A DNA stretch of 64,000 nucleotides. Source: Sphingobium sp. OAS761 (lineage in GTDB: Bacteria; Pseudomonadota; Alphaproteobacteria; Sphingomonadales; Sphingomonadaceae). Of the stretch, positions 1-8,605 are shown piece after piece. The notes beneath the pieces were generated by a model. The model was given only the letters and a program-made list of their open reading frames with translations, ran no database searches and was not told where the DNA came from. Positions within the stretch are counted from its first letter, which is position 1. Every line of letters begins with the position of its first letter. A program made the position numbers and the translations under genes. The DNA lies in the NCBI RefSeq assembly GCF_024168485.1, contig NZ_JALJVY010000004.1:62001-126000 (forward strand). The letters run 5' to 3'.

Positions 1-164
1 GGAATATCGAAGTAGCGTGTGTTCCGTGCCTGCTCTTCGTCAACCGAAGAAGCCTGCTGCGCCATGCACGGCACTGCAACCAACGCGAGCGCTAAAGCCG
101 TGCTCCCAGCCAGTGTCCGTACTGAAATCCTTGCGCCATATGTGGTGCCCCCCGATGCTTTCAC
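1..164 (-). CDS. TonB-dependent receptor with STN domain, N-terminus only (cut by window edge)
   Basis: The reading frame runs leftward off the window, so only about 54 residues are visible. It opens with a GTG preceded by GGAAGGA at a normal distance. A signal peptide (hydrophobic ALALALVAVPCMAQ) is followed by RYFDIP, the usual start of the secretin/TonB short N-terminal (STN) domain of FecA-type receptors. It lies just downstream of FecI- and FecR-like genes on the same strand, the classic order for cell-surface signalling, so it is probably the cognate signalling receptor. The barrel itself is not in view, so the substrate cannot be guessed. Confidence 0.7.
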   Translation of the reverse strand, partial: MKASGGTTYGARISVRTLAGSTALALALVAVPCMAQQASSVDEEQARNTRYFDI

Positions 165-310
165 AAAACCGTCCTTCCATCCTTATTGCTCCTGCGAGTT
201 AATCGCATAAACTGCGTGCAAGGATGAGACGAAATGGATCGCGCGATCTTCGGTCGGATCGCGAATTTTTTTCGAGAACTCGTTAGAAGATTGAAAAGAC
301 GCCGGGAATT

Positions 311-1360
311 TTAGTCAGCAGATACAATCAGGAGCCAAGGCGTGACGGAGCGGACACTGGCTCCATGTTGCCGGACCATCAGGCGCAACGCCTCTTCGGG
401 AGCGTGAACGTCAAACACGCCAGTGACCCTGCGCTGCCCAAGCGCTGAACTGGTCAGCACGATCGCTCCCGAATAATAACGACGCAGTTGGTCGATCCCT
501 TCCGAGAGTGGCACGTCTTCGATTATCAGCCGCCCGTGCCTCCAGCTTCCCATAGAGGAAATGGCCATGCGGCTCCGGTCTACCGAGTGGGACGGTCGAG
601 CAAGATGGATACGATCGCCGGGCCTTAGCATGATGGGCGCTTTGTCATCCCAGGCTACCTGGACACCGCCCCGTGCGAGCATCACATCGATCGAGTCATC
701 GTCAAGGCCGACATCGAAGGCGGTGCCCGTCACCCTAACCCGTGCATTGGCAGCCGAGACCGTGAAGGGGTGCTTCTCGTCAGGTGCGACATCGAACCAG
801 GCTTGCCCTGCGAGCAGGCGTACACCACGCTGGCCATCTTCGTAGTTTACGGCAATTGCACTGCCGGTATCGAGCGTTACGGACGATCCATCCGGCAGCG
901 TCACATTACGCATTTCTCCGGTACCAGTGCGATAATCGGACTGCCACATCAGCAACAAGGTAGGAGCACTGACGACGGCAAGACACGCGGCGGCGGCAGC
1001 GCCGACCATGGCGGTGATCGCTCGCTTCGGGCGAAAATGCCATCGGCTTGCCCTGCCCCGGTGTCTGACAGGCGGTATGGACGCAGACGGTGCCAATTGT
1101 CCGGCGAGCGTCCAGCTCTCCTTAGCGGCGGAAAAAGCTCGCTCATGATCGGCGCTTCGCGCGCACCATTCGTCGACTTCACTTTGCAGTTCGGGATCGG
1201 CCTGAAGCTGTAGCCACAAGTCGGCCGCCTCGCGCACCAGTTCATTGCGTGACATGCCGCCTTCGTGATGTTTCAACTCATCGCGCATCAGATCGTCCGG
1301 TTTCCCTTTTGGACTAGACGAAACTGCCGGGAAAATCTTCGGTGTTGCAGCCGAATTCAT
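311..1360 (-). CDS. FecR-family anti-sigma factor / sigma regulator
   Basis: Protein of 349 residues with an N-terminal cytoplasmic DUF4880-like part (EAADLWLQLQADPELQ), one membrane segment near residue 135 and a periplasmic FecR domain (LPDGSSVTLDTGSAIAV, then LLAGQAWFDV). The C-terminus matches the usual FecR end with a DVPLSEGIDQL-type segment. Family members pass a ligand signal from an STN receptor to an ECF sigma factor. The ATG at 1360 overlaps the sigma-factor stop by ATGA, so I prefer it to upstream alternatives; the two are likely translationally coupled. The receptor follows at 164. Confidence 0.88.
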   Translation of the reverse strand: MNSAATPKIFPAVSSSPKGKPDDLMRDELKHHEGGMSRNELVREAADLWLQLQADPELQSEVDEWCARSADHERAFSAAKESWTLAGQLAPSASIPPVRHRGRASRWHFRPKRAITAMVGAAAAACLAVVSAPTLLLMWQSDYRTGTGEMRNVTLPDGSSVTLDTGSAIAVNYEDGQRGVRLLAGQAWFDVAPDEKHPFTVSAANARVRVTGTAFDVGLDDDSIDVMLARGGVQVAWDDKAPIMLRPGDRIHLARPSHSVDRSRMAISSMGSWRHGRLIIEDVPLSEGIDQLRRYYSGAIVLTSSALGQRRVTGVFDVHAPEEALRLMVRQHGASVRSVTPWLLIVSAD

Positions 1361-1881
1361 AAATGGCCGCCATCCATCAGCTTGATCATGCAATGTTCGA
1401 GCGCGGCACGAACAAGCTCGTATGCACGCGTCTGTGAGAGCTCGAGCGCTACGCCAATCTCGGCGTAGGTCAGCCCTTGCATGCGATGCATGTCAAAAGC
1501 CAAGCGCTCGCGCTCAGGCAGCTCGGCAAGGGCGCGATGAAGAGCCTTCAACTTTTCGCGTCCTTCCATCGCGCGGTCGGCATCCACAGCAAGATCGGGA
1601 ATTTCTGGTAGGCGTGTTTCGTCTGCCCAGTTTTCCGAAGCCTGACGACGCGAGATATCGAGAGCCAGGTTGCGGACGATACGGTAGAGATAACCGACCG
1701 GCTGCCGGATCAGGCGCGTTTTGGCATCATGCGAACCGGCTTCGGAAAAGCGCAGCCACGCGTCCTGTACCACGTCCTCGGCAAGCGCCCGGTCGCCTAC
1801 GATCGGTGTGGCATAGTCGATCAATTCCGCGCGGTGACGCAGATAGAGGTTCAGTTTTCGGCTATGCTGCTCCGATCCCAT
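1357..1881 (-). CDS. FecI-like ECF RNA polymerase sigma factor
   Basis: Protein of 174 residues with sigma region 2 (DRALAEDVVQDAWLRF, then PVGYLYRIVRNLALD) and region 4 (LPERERLAFDMHRMQGLTYA, helix-turn-helix ending in SQTRAYELVRAAL). Length and motifs fit iron-starvation sigma factors of the FecI group. It is coupled by ATGA to the FecR gene and should direct transcription of the receptor at the window edge. It lies 58 bp downstream of a DUF3325 gene on the same strand, so it could also be co-transcribed with the upstream uptake genes. Confidence 0.9.
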   Translation of the reverse strand: MGSEQHSRKLNLYLRHRAELIDYATPIVGDRALAEDVVQDAWLRFSEAGSHDAKTRLIRQPVGYLYRIVRNLALDISRRQASENWADETRLPEIPDLAVDADRAMEGREKLKALHRALAELPERERLAFDMHRMQGLTYAEIGVALELSQTRAYELVRAALEHCMIKLMDGGHL

Positions 1882-1939
1882 ATCCGTTCCGATCTATGGC
1901 GCCATAACAACGCCAGCGGATTATCGCCAAAATGGAACC

Positions 1940-2248
1940 TCAATCCCTATTCGGTGACACCGCAAATCGCGCATGCAGCGTGAGCGACGCTGCGACTGTC
2001 GCCGCTGCGACGGTCAGAAGCATGGGCCACACCAATGCGGCCATCGACACGGGATCGGCGGCGGCACACGGCAGGAAGGCAATGGCAAGCAGCGCTGCAC
2101 CCGCAAGCCGCAGCCTGCGTCTTGACCTCGCAGGCCGCACACGGTTGCCCATCACCTGCCGCCAATGCGCCTCGATCGAGAGTGCCAATGTCCCCATCCC
2201 GACAAGGGACATGAGGAAGGCCAGGAAGGTCAGGGCGCCGTCAGACAT
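1940..2248 (-). CDS. DUF3325 small membrane protein
   Basis: Protein of 102 residues with three hydrophobic segments (LTFLAFLMSLVGMGTLALSI; LAGAALLAIAFLPC; ALVWPMLLTVAAATVAASL) and a basic linker (RPARSRRRLR). This matches DUF3325, a family found next to PepSY and DUF3649 proteins in siderophore-uptake operons. Its biochemical role is unknown. The start overlaps the end of the PepSY gene by 8 bases, indicating one operon. A paralogue sits at 34460-34741. Confidence 0.75.
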   Translation of the reverse strand: MSDGALTFLAFLMSLVGMGTLALSIEAHWRQVMGNRVRPARSRRRLRLAGAALLAIAFLPCAAADPVSMAALVWPMLLTVAAATVAASLTLHARFAVSPNRD

Positions 2249-3947
2249 GGGCCTGCCGTCCGATTGAGGCTGTTTCAGGGGAGGCTTTCAGCGTATGCGA
2301 GGTCATCGCAGCACGTCGCCCGAGCCGATATGCGGCCAAGGCGGCCGCCCCCGCCCCCGCCAGCAACACCAGATCGACGCCCGCGACCGGCCAGTACCCC
2401 ATGCCGACAGTTGACAACAAGTGATCACCTGTCGTTGCCCAATTGGCCAGTACAGCCGCAAGTGCGAGTCCTGCAATCATCCAGCACTGATCGCGCCAGG
2501 CAGGAGAGGTACCGCCGACCGCGACCCGAGGTGAACGAATGGCGGCATGCAGCAACGAGAACAGCCAAGCGAACCAGAAGACTCTCATCTGCCACACGTC
2601 ATGACCGGCCAGATCTATGGGCAGCAGTCGATTTGCGAGCAGCATTGCGCATGTGGCGACAAGCATGCCGCTCACGCTCGCTACCGCCAGCGCATCGACA
2701 ATCCGGGCGCCCGGTATGCTCGTCTCGGCGTGCTTGCGCTTGCGCTTTTCCACGAAGAACAGGAACCCGGTCGCAATGCACGCGCATCCCATCAGGCCGC
2801 CGATGAACAGAAGCCAGCGGAGCGGCCAGTGCCGGAAGAACTGGAAATGCAGGCCGTAAAGGAAGCCGTCCACCGCCTCGACGGCGCTGGCAGGTGGATC
2901 TTCGTAGATGAGCTCGCCGGTAGCGGCGCTAAAGTGCAACGTTTCGCCAGTGGCTACGCGGTCGACTGTGTCACGGCTGATCGAAACATAGGAATCGGCA
3001 TCTCCAAGATGCGCAATGTAAACCTCTCCCACTTCCCCCGGGACGCCATTCGCCGCCCAGCGCGCCCTGGCGTCCTGCATCATGGCATCGACCGAGGCGA
3101 GCCCGCCCGGCCTGCCCGAGGGTTCGGCAGCGAGGCCGGTGCGCTCGGCATCCGCTGCCTCCTGCACTTCCATCAATGGATTCATCAACGCCGTCGGCGA
3201 GGGGAAATACATATAGGCAAAGATCAGCAGGCCCGACAGCGAGATCAGGAACAGGAATGGCAGCGCCAGCACGCCGGTCATATTGTGCAAATCCAGCGTC
3301 GAGCGCAGCCGCCCCTTGCCCGGCCGGAAGGTGAAAAACTCGCGGAAAATCTTGCGGTGCATAACCACGCCCGTGACCAGCGCCACCAGCATCCCCATTC
3401 CCGCCAGGCCGACGATCCAATAGCCGAGATTCTTCCACTCCAGATGCAGCATGTAATGTAGCGGAAAGAAGAAGCCGGTACCCAGCGCCAGCCGGTCCTG
3501 CAGGTCTGGCGGCAAGCGTTCGCCGGTCTGAGGGTCGATCGACGCATAGCCATAGACATGGACGTGATCGAGAAGAGGATCGCGGGGTTTGTTGGGTACA
3601 TCGAACGCCACGTACATCCGCACCAGCGGGTCACGGTGGTTGGTGTAGACGCCCATGTCGGACGCCTTCATGTCCTCAGCCGCCGGCAGTGTTCCGATCA
3701 CCTCCGCCGCAGTGTGCTCCACGCTGTGGGGATCGGGCCGGACCTGCGCGATCACAGGACGCACATCACGATCGAAGGAAGGGAATGGCGCTGCTTCGGC
3801 CCGCGTCTCCGGCACACTCCAGCGGTCGATCTCTCGATCGAACACCGACAGCGAGCCGAAAAAGAAGACCACCATCAACACGAAGCCGAGTATGAGGCCC
3901 AGCCAGGTGTGAAGATATGCCATCGACAGGCGAAACGTTTCGCGCAT
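2241..3947 (-). CDS. PepSY-associated TM domain protein, putative ferric-siderophore reductase
   Basis: Protein of 568 residues. It begins MRETFRLSMAYLHTWLGLIL, the typical first helix of PepSY_TM proteins, followed by a periplasmic loop, then further helices with histidines in positions usual for haem ligands (DLHNMTGVLALPFLFLISLS; FLYGLHFQFFRHWPLRWLLF). I chose ATG 3947, after a GGAAGGGA-type site, over a longer version lacking homology. Family members are proposed inner-membrane reductases releasing iron from siderophores. It sits between DUF3649 and DUF3325 genes; the island encodes a second copy at 35040-36617. Confidence 0.85.
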   Translation of the reverse strand: MRETFRLSMAYLHTWLGLILGFVLMVVFFFGSLSVFDREIDRWSVPETRAEAAPFPSFDRDVRPVIAQVRPDPHSVEHTAAEVIGTLPAAEDMKASDMGVYTNHRDPLVRMYVAFDVPNKPRDPLLDHVHVYGYASIDPQTGERLPPDLQDRLALGTGFFFPLHYMLHLEWKNLGYWIVGLAGMGMLVALVTGVVMHRKIFREFFTFRPGKGRLRSTLDLHNMTGVLALPFLFLISLSGLLIFAYMYFPSPTALMNPLMEVQEAADAERTGLAAEPSGRPGGLASVDAMMQDARARWAANGVPGEVGEVYIAHLGDADSYVSISRDTVDRVATGETLHFSAATGELIYEDPPASAVEAVDGFLYGLHFQFFRHWPLRWLLFIGGLMGCACIATGFLFFVEKRKRKHAETSIPGARIVDALAVASVSGMLVATCAMLLANRLLPIDLAGHDVWQMRVFWFAWLFSLLHAAIRSPRVAVGGTSPAWRDQCWMIAGLALAAVLANWATTGDHLLSTVGMGYWPVAGVDLVLLAGAGAAALAAYRLGRRAAMTSHTLKASPETASIGRQAHV

Positions 3948-3963
3948 CGTCCCTTCCCTTTCT

Positions 3964-4272
3964 CTAGAGCAACTGCCGCGAAAGCAGCCATGCGCCCACA
4001 CACAGCGCCAGCCCACCACCGCCCAGCACCAGCCATACGCGGGCCAGACGGCGCTCGGCGAAGGCCCACAGCATCGCCGCCAGATAGACGATGACGCTCA
4101 GCAGCCAGGCCAGTGTCTGCGCCTCGAAGTAACGCAACCCGAATATGAAGCCGGTCAGCGTGGTCGACACTACGAAGCCGTTGGTAAAGACGTATCCACC
4201 TGCGATCGCCGCGGCAAAACGGCCGAGTGTCGGCATCCAGGCGACTCGCCTCGCTCGCTGGGAAGCACTCAT
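3964..4272 (-). CDS. DUF3649 small membrane protein
   Basis: Protein of 102 residues with three hydrophobic segments. The motif LGRFAAAIAGGYVFTNGFV near the N-terminus is typical of DUF3649, a family linked to iron-siderophore loci. ATG 4272 has GGGAAGA upstream; a longer start at 4314 would overlap the receptor gene and lacks a good ribosome site. It lies 16 bp ahead of the PepSY gene, in the same operon. Function unknown. Confidence 0.72.
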   Translation of the reverse strand: MSASQRARRVAWMPTLGRFAAAIAGGYVFTNGFVVSTTLTGFIFGLRYFEAQTLAWLLSVIVYLAAMLWAFAERRLARVWLVLGGGGLALCVGAWLLSRQLL

Positions 4273-4303
4273 ATGGGTCTTCCCATTCGCGATGACCGCG
4301 CGA

Positions 4304-6463
4304 TCAAAATCCATACCGCAAGGTCACGCGGGCATTGCGCGGTTCGCCGTAAATATAACCTCCGAACCACGAATTGGTATTATAGTAGGTCTTGTCGAAG
4401 ACGTTGTTGACGTTGAGCTGAAGTGACAACTGATCCGTCAGATCATACGCGGCCATCAGATTGACCAGCGCATATGCTTCCTGACCCACGGATTCTGTTT
4501 CGCCAGTTTCCGGATTGTCAGCTGTCTGTGGCGGGCGACTTTCCCAACGAAGCGATCCGCCCAGACTGAAACCATCGAGCGCGCCGCTGAAGTCGTACCT
4601 TGTGGCCATTCGGAACACGCTGCGCGGTTGATGGGCCTGCACGTCGATACCGTCGGGATCCTGGGCCTTGAAGTGGCTCCACCCGACGCTGATATCCCAG
4701 GCAGGGAGCAGTTCGCCCTGCATTTCCAGCTCATAGCCTTTCGAAACGACGCCCTGCGCCGGGCGCGAAGCAACGTCTGTCGTACCGGGCACAAAGTAGC
4801 CGTCATCCGGAACGGCAAAATTGTTCTGCTCGATACGGAACACGGCCGCCGAAGCACGCAGACGGCCATCCATCAGGTCCGCCTTCAGCCCCGCTTCGTA
4901 GTTGTTACCTTCGAGCGGATCGAGATAACGCCCATCGCGATCGCGCGCGGTCTGCGGATTGAAGATGCTGGTATAACTGACATAGGCGGACAAATAGTCG
5001 TTGAAGTCGAAGATCAGGCCAGCATAGGGCGTGAATACGTTGTCGTGCTCGATCGTGTAGGGTTCGGGCGTATAGAGCGCCTCCTCCTCATCCCGCTTCC
5101 ATGAACTTAGCCGCGCGCCGGCGATCAGTTTCAGGCTGTCGAGAATCTGGAAGCGAGTAGCGGCGTAAACGGCGCTTTGCTTGGTCGTGCCGAACCCGCT
5201 CATGCGGTAGCGTTCACCCCATACCGGTTCAGGATAGCTGCCGTCCCATTCGTTGAAATTGCCAACAGGAGCGACCGTGGCAGCATCTGGATCGCGATTG
5301 GTCCAACCGTTTTTGAGACGGTTGTGCATCGCGCCCACCACCAGTTCATGCTGGCGACCGAACAAGTGGTAGTCACCCTTGAGCTGAAGGTTGAAGTTCC
5401 ATTGCTTGGGATTGGTTAGATACCAGTATGGCCATACATCCATTCCCAACCCGGTTTCGCGGTCCGGATTGCCCCAGAGCCAGATGAGCTTGGAATCCTC
5501 AGTCTGCTCGGCATAGGACACATCGCCGCGCAGTAGCCAGCTTTCCCCCAGTTCCTGTTCGATCGTGACGAAGGCGGCCTTTTCGATCGTGTCCCACTCG
5601 TTCCATTCGGCACCGGTCGTCCTCGATCGCGACCATTCGGCGACCGAGCCGTCTGCATACCAATAGGGCAACTGCGCCCACATCACGCCGTCGCGCTCGT
5701 CCTTCTGGTAACTCGCGCCTGCACTGATCCGCGTACCCGGTCCGAGATCCGCGCCAAGCACACCATAAAGGGTAATGCCTTTGCTGCTTTCCAGATCGAT
5801 GAAGGCATCCTGAGCATAGACTTCGGCCACGAGCCGGGCACGCACCGAACCATCGGCTGTCAACGGCGCGCCCACGTCGATCATACCCGAATAGTGATCC
5901 CAGGAACCTGCCTCCACCGTGATCTCGCCGGTAAGCTCGCGCGCGTCGGCCTTCTTGCGCACCATGTTTATCGAGGCTGAGGGTTCGCCCGCACCCTGTA
6001 ACAGCCCGGTCGAACCACGAATAACTTCGATCCGTTCGTAAATTGCCGCGCTGGTTTCTTCGAGGCCGACATTGCCCGTGGCGAAGGGCATCCCGTCGAG
6101 CTGGAAATTGGTGATGTCGAAGCCGCGCGCGGAGAGGAGATTGCGACCGCGATCCACCCTCTTCACCGAAATGCCAGTGGTGTATTCGAGCACGTCGGCA
6201 ACGGTTGCGGCCCCCTGATCATCCATCTGCTCACGGGTGATGATCGAAATCGACTGCGGCGTTTCGCGCGGGGTCAGGTCAAGCCCTGTGGCCGCAGCGT
6301 TCGCTTCGATCCCGCGGCCATAGACGATGATGGTGTTGCCTGTCTGAGCGGCCTTGTCCGGCTCCTCCTGCGCATCGCCCCTGTCCTGCGCCAACACAGG
6401 AGCCGAGAGCGCACTTGCCGCACACAAGGCAAGCCTGAAACCTGGAAAAAGCGGACGCAACAC
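4304..6463 (-). CDS. TonB-dependent siderophore receptor
   Basis: Protein of about 719 residues. GTG 6463 is preceded by AGGGGG with 5 bases of spacing and gives a clean signal peptide (RLALCAASALSAPVLAQ). A TonB-box-like stretch (NTIIVYGRG) is followed by the plug (TPRETPQSISIITREQM; GTTDVA-type loops) and the barrel, ending RNARVTLRYGF with the C-terminal Phe of outer-membrane proteins. No STN domain is present, so it probably transports without signalling. It is the first gene of the leftward uptake operon (receptor, DUF3649, PepSY, DUF3325). The plug resembles ferric hydroxamate/catecholate receptors but the ligand cannot be read from sequence. Confidence 0.88.
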   Translation of the reverse strand: MLRPLFPGFRLALCAASALSAPVLAQDRGDAQEEPDKAAQTGNTIIVYGRGIEANAAATGLDLTPRETPQSISIITREQMDDQGAATVADVLEYTTGISVKRVDRGRNLLSARGFDITNFQLDGMPFATGNVGLEETSAAIYERIEVIRGSTGLLQGAGEPSASINMVRKKADARELTGEITVEAGSWDHYSGMIDVGAPLTADGSVRARLVAEVYAQDAFIDLESSKGITLYGVLGADLGPGTRISAGASYQKDERDGVMWAQLPYWYADGSVAEWSRSRTTGAEWNEWDTIEKAAFVTIEQELGESWLLRGDVSYAEQTEDSKLIWLWGNPDRETGLGMDVWPYWYLTNPKQWNFNLQLKGDYHLFGRQHELVVGAMHNRLKNGWTNRDPDAATVAPVGNFNEWDGSYPEPVWGERYRMSGFGTTKQSAVYAATRFQILDSLKLIAGARLSSWKRDEEEALYTPEPYTIEHDNVFTPYAGLIFDFNDYLSAYVSYTSIFNPQTARDRDGRYLDPLEGNNYEAGLKADLMDGRLRASAAVFRIEQNNFAVPDDGYFVPGTTDVASRPAQGVVSKGYELEMQGELLPAWDISVGWSHFKAQDPDGIDVQAHQPRSVFRMATRYDFSGALDGFSLGGSLRWESRPPQTADNPETGETESVGQEAYALVNLMAAYDLTDQLSLQLNVNNVFDKTYYNTNSWFGGYIYGEPRNARVTLRYGF

Positions 6464-6509
6464 ATTGACCCCCTGAGATATGCAAATGTCCGCAGGCAAC
6501 TAGTCTAAA

Positions 6510-6524
6510 TGATAATGCGAATCA
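6510..6524 (-). promoter_or_regulatory. possible Fur-box-like sequence upstream of the siderophore receptor
   Basis: TGATAATGCGAATCA lies 47 bp upstream of the receptor start in an AT-rich patch. The left half matches the classical Fur 7-mer exactly and the right half in four of seven positions. Iron-responsive control would be expected for this operon, but the match is imperfect. Confidence 0.35.
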
Positions 6525-6564
6525 ATAGTGTGTTGCGATTATGGTGCGCTCAGCAGATTGGCGC

Positions 6565-6611
6565 CTCTTCCCAGCATCAACGACAGGCAGTTTCCTTGAT
6601 GCTGGGAAGAG
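6565..6611. repeat. perfect 16-bp inverted repeat in a divergent intergenic region
   Basis: The arms 6565-6580 and 6596-6611 are exact reverse complements (core TTCCCAGCATCAA / TTGATGCTGGGAA), with a 15-base loop. There is no T-tract on either side and it lies between two divergent genes, so it does not look like an ordinary intrinsic terminator. Possible roles are a leader hairpin, a regulator site or a scar of a mobile element. Confidence 0.6.
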
Positions 6612-6781
6612 ACGACTTCCCCGGCATGTTGCCGAGTCGCGAAGGCAATTATGGATCCTAGTCGGGGAGCAGAAGGGAAAGACCTGCCTGTCGGACGCCT
6701 GAGCTTAACTGTCCCATTTCTCTGTAGCATCGAACCAGACACCTGTATGCGGTCGGCAATGACAGAGGGAGATGCCGCAAT

Positions 6782-7405
6782 ATGAACGAGTTGGTTATTT
6801 GGACGCTCGATTGGGTGCCGGAAGGGCCACAAGGTTTCGTGCGAGACCTTCGCTTGCGGTGGGCTTGCGAAGAGGCCGGTTTCGACTACTCAGTGCGGAC
6901 AGTGCCGTTCGAAGGTCGTGAAACCAATCATCTCGACATGCAGCCTTTCGGCCAGGTTCCGATGCTGTCCAATGGAGAACTTCAAATGTTCGAGAGCGGT
7001 GCGGGGCTACTGCATCTAGCTCGAAGAAGCGAAAAGCTGATGCCCCGCGACCAGATCGGAGAAGCCGAAACGCTACAGTGGACAGTCGCCGCGCTCAATT
7101 CAATTGAGATGGTGACCGTCCCTTGGTGGTTTCTGGAGGTGACCGGAGTTCAGGAAAACCACCTTACCGATTGGATGGAAAGCCGCCTCGACCACATGGA
7201 ACGCGTTCTGAAGGAGCGGGAATGGCTGGCCGCCGGTCGTTTTACCGTTGCAGATCTGCTGATGGCTGATGTGCTGCGTGTCGAGAAAGTGCGTGCATTT
7301 GGAGATCGCCCCGCGACCGAGGCTTACGTCACGCGCATCACGAAGGGTCCGGCATTCAACAGGGCGCATGCCGATCAGATGGCACACTTTGCCCCTGCTA
7401 GCTGA
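6782..7405 (+). CDS. glutathione S-transferase family protein
   Basis: Protein of 207 residues with the thioredoxin-like N-terminal domain (VRDLRLRWACEEAGFDYSV; HLDMQPFGQVPML; the FESGAGLLHLARR segment that binds glutathione in the family) and an all-helical C-terminal domain with the usual FTVADLLMADVL N-capping box. Glutathione transferases conjugate or reduce electrophiles in the cytoplasm. It stands alone, divergent from the receptor operon. A second related enzyme is at 12651-13304. Substrate unknown. Confidence 0.85.
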   Translation: MNELVIWTLDWVPEGPQGFVRDLRLRWACEEAGFDYSVRTVPFEGRETNHLDMQPFGQVPMLSNGELQMFESGAGLLHLARRSEKLMPRDQIGEAETLQWTVAALNSIEMVTVPWWFLEVTGVQENHLTDWMESRLDHMERVLKEREWLAAGRFTVADLLMADVLRVEKVRAFGDRPATEAYVTRITKGPAFNRAHADQMAHFAPAS

Positions 7406-7723
7406 AGTCTCCCAATCGAACCCGCTTCTGCCATATCCGGCCGAGAACCCATCGCTGCGCATGCCGGCCGTAGTTACTTGGGGGCCTTGTATCGGACCTA
7501 GCGATCGATCCGGATTTCGCGCATCAATCCAAATGCCTCCGGTGTACCCGTACCGGCACGGTGAAGCGCTCCTACAAGCGGTAAAGGGTGCCAGGCTGGT
7601 GAACTCGACGGCGGAGGCCACGAGTTGCATCCGGTTCACTGGGACCAAATAATCGGTGGGACTCGGGCATTCGGACAGCGCGAAAAACGTGCCCGTTCAA
7701 CAAATGAAAGAAGGGAGGAGGCC
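7406..7723. other. intergenic stretch without a recognisable gene
   Basis: About 320 bases between the glutathione transferase and the DHFR-like fragment. Frames are open only as shadows and none has a recognisable product. No terminator hairpin stands out. A good ribosome site (GAAGGGAGGAG) near its right end serves the fragment at 7724. Confidence 0.4.
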
Positions 7724-7960
7724 ATGACCAAGGTGATCGTTTCGGGTTTTTCGCTTTCAATCGACGGCTACGGCGCCGGGCCAGACCAGAGCCTCGACGA
7801 GCCGCTCGGAAAGCGCGGCGAGGAACTGCACACGTGGATGGTCGAAACGGCCATGTTCCACGAAATGCTGGGCAAGGGCGGCGGCTCGCGGGGCGTCGAC
7901 AACGACTATGTCTTCGGCCTCGAATTCGAAAACATCTTTTGGTTCGATGCGATTCTCTGA
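7724..7960 (+). pseudogene. dihydrofolate-reductase-like (RibD C-terminal family) gene, truncated
   Basis: The first about 62 residues (MTKVIVSGFSLSIDGYGAGP; LGKRGEELHTWM; GGSRGVDND) match the start of the DHFR-like/RibD_C family, normally about 190-210 residues. After GVDND the similarity is lost (VFGLEFENIFWFDAIL) and a stop follows, so the active-site and most of the fold are missing. It keeps a strong ribosome site. This looks like a deletion remnant. Such genes commonly accompany SRPBCC, YCII and DoxX genes, as here. Confidence 0.75.
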
Positions 7961-8096
7961 GAAAATGAGCGTGTATTGCATTGTAAACCTCTCCCGGATC
8001 AACGTGGCGCCCCGACGGGCATGCCGTTCAAGAGACTGCCTTACGCCAACTAGATTGGGCAGAATCAACAACCTGCGAGATAACCGGTTGCAGTAC

Positions 8097-8399
8097 CTAC
8101 TCGTCGGGCACTCCATCCTCGTCCTTGTCCATCGTTTCGGGCTGACCGTCTCCGTCCCGATCATATGCGTCGGGTTTACCGTTGTTGTCCGTGTCCCAGG
8201 CGTCGGGCTGCCCATCGCCGTTCGTATCCCAAGCATCGGCTTTGCCGACGCCATCCGTGTCCCAGGCGTCAGGTGTTCCATCACCGTTCGTATCGACAGT
8301 TGGTTCGGACCCTTGAGCTGCAACGCTCTGCATTGTCGCAGGAGACATGAGTAACCCGGCAGACAGACCAGTCGTCTTAAATATTGAGGGGAAATTCAT
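8097..8399 (-). CDS. exported protein with tandem Asp-rich (thrombospondin type 3 / EF-like) repeats
   Basis: Protein of 100 residues: a signal peptide (ending MQSVAAQ) and then about five near-identical 12-residue repeats of the form DTNGDGxPDAWD to the C-terminus (DKDEDGVPDE). The DxNxDG spacing is that of calcium-binding type 3 repeats. ATG 8399 is chosen because it gives the signal peptide and has GGAG upstream; a longer start adds unrelated residues. It is monocistronic. Likely a secreted or periplasmic calcium-binding protein; no enzyme domain is present. Confidence 0.65.
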   Translation of the reverse strand: MNFPSIFKTTGLSAGLLMSPATMQSVAAQGSEPTVDTNGDGTPDAWDTDGVGKADAWDTNGDGQPDAWDTDNNGKPDAYDRDGDGQPETMDKDEDGVPDE

Positions 8400-8605
8400 G
8401 ATAGATACTCCAAACAGTACGTGTTCCCCTGATGATCGAGTGATATGAAAACTCGGAATTTTCTCAAGCGACATTAGATGGGCGGTTAGGAGCACAAGGT
8501 GCGCGGACATGGATTTTCAGCTCATCGACAGAGCGAAGCGCCCCGTCGTTCCCACCAGCGCGAGACCGGGCGATGCTGGGTTAGCTGGGACCTGTTGGAT
8601 TCCGC

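Noticed and set aside
6689-6713. TGTCGG followed by TGTC upstream of the first glutathione transferase, resembling the ECF42 promoters
   Set aside because: The spacing is 15, not 17, and the second box differs from CGTC.
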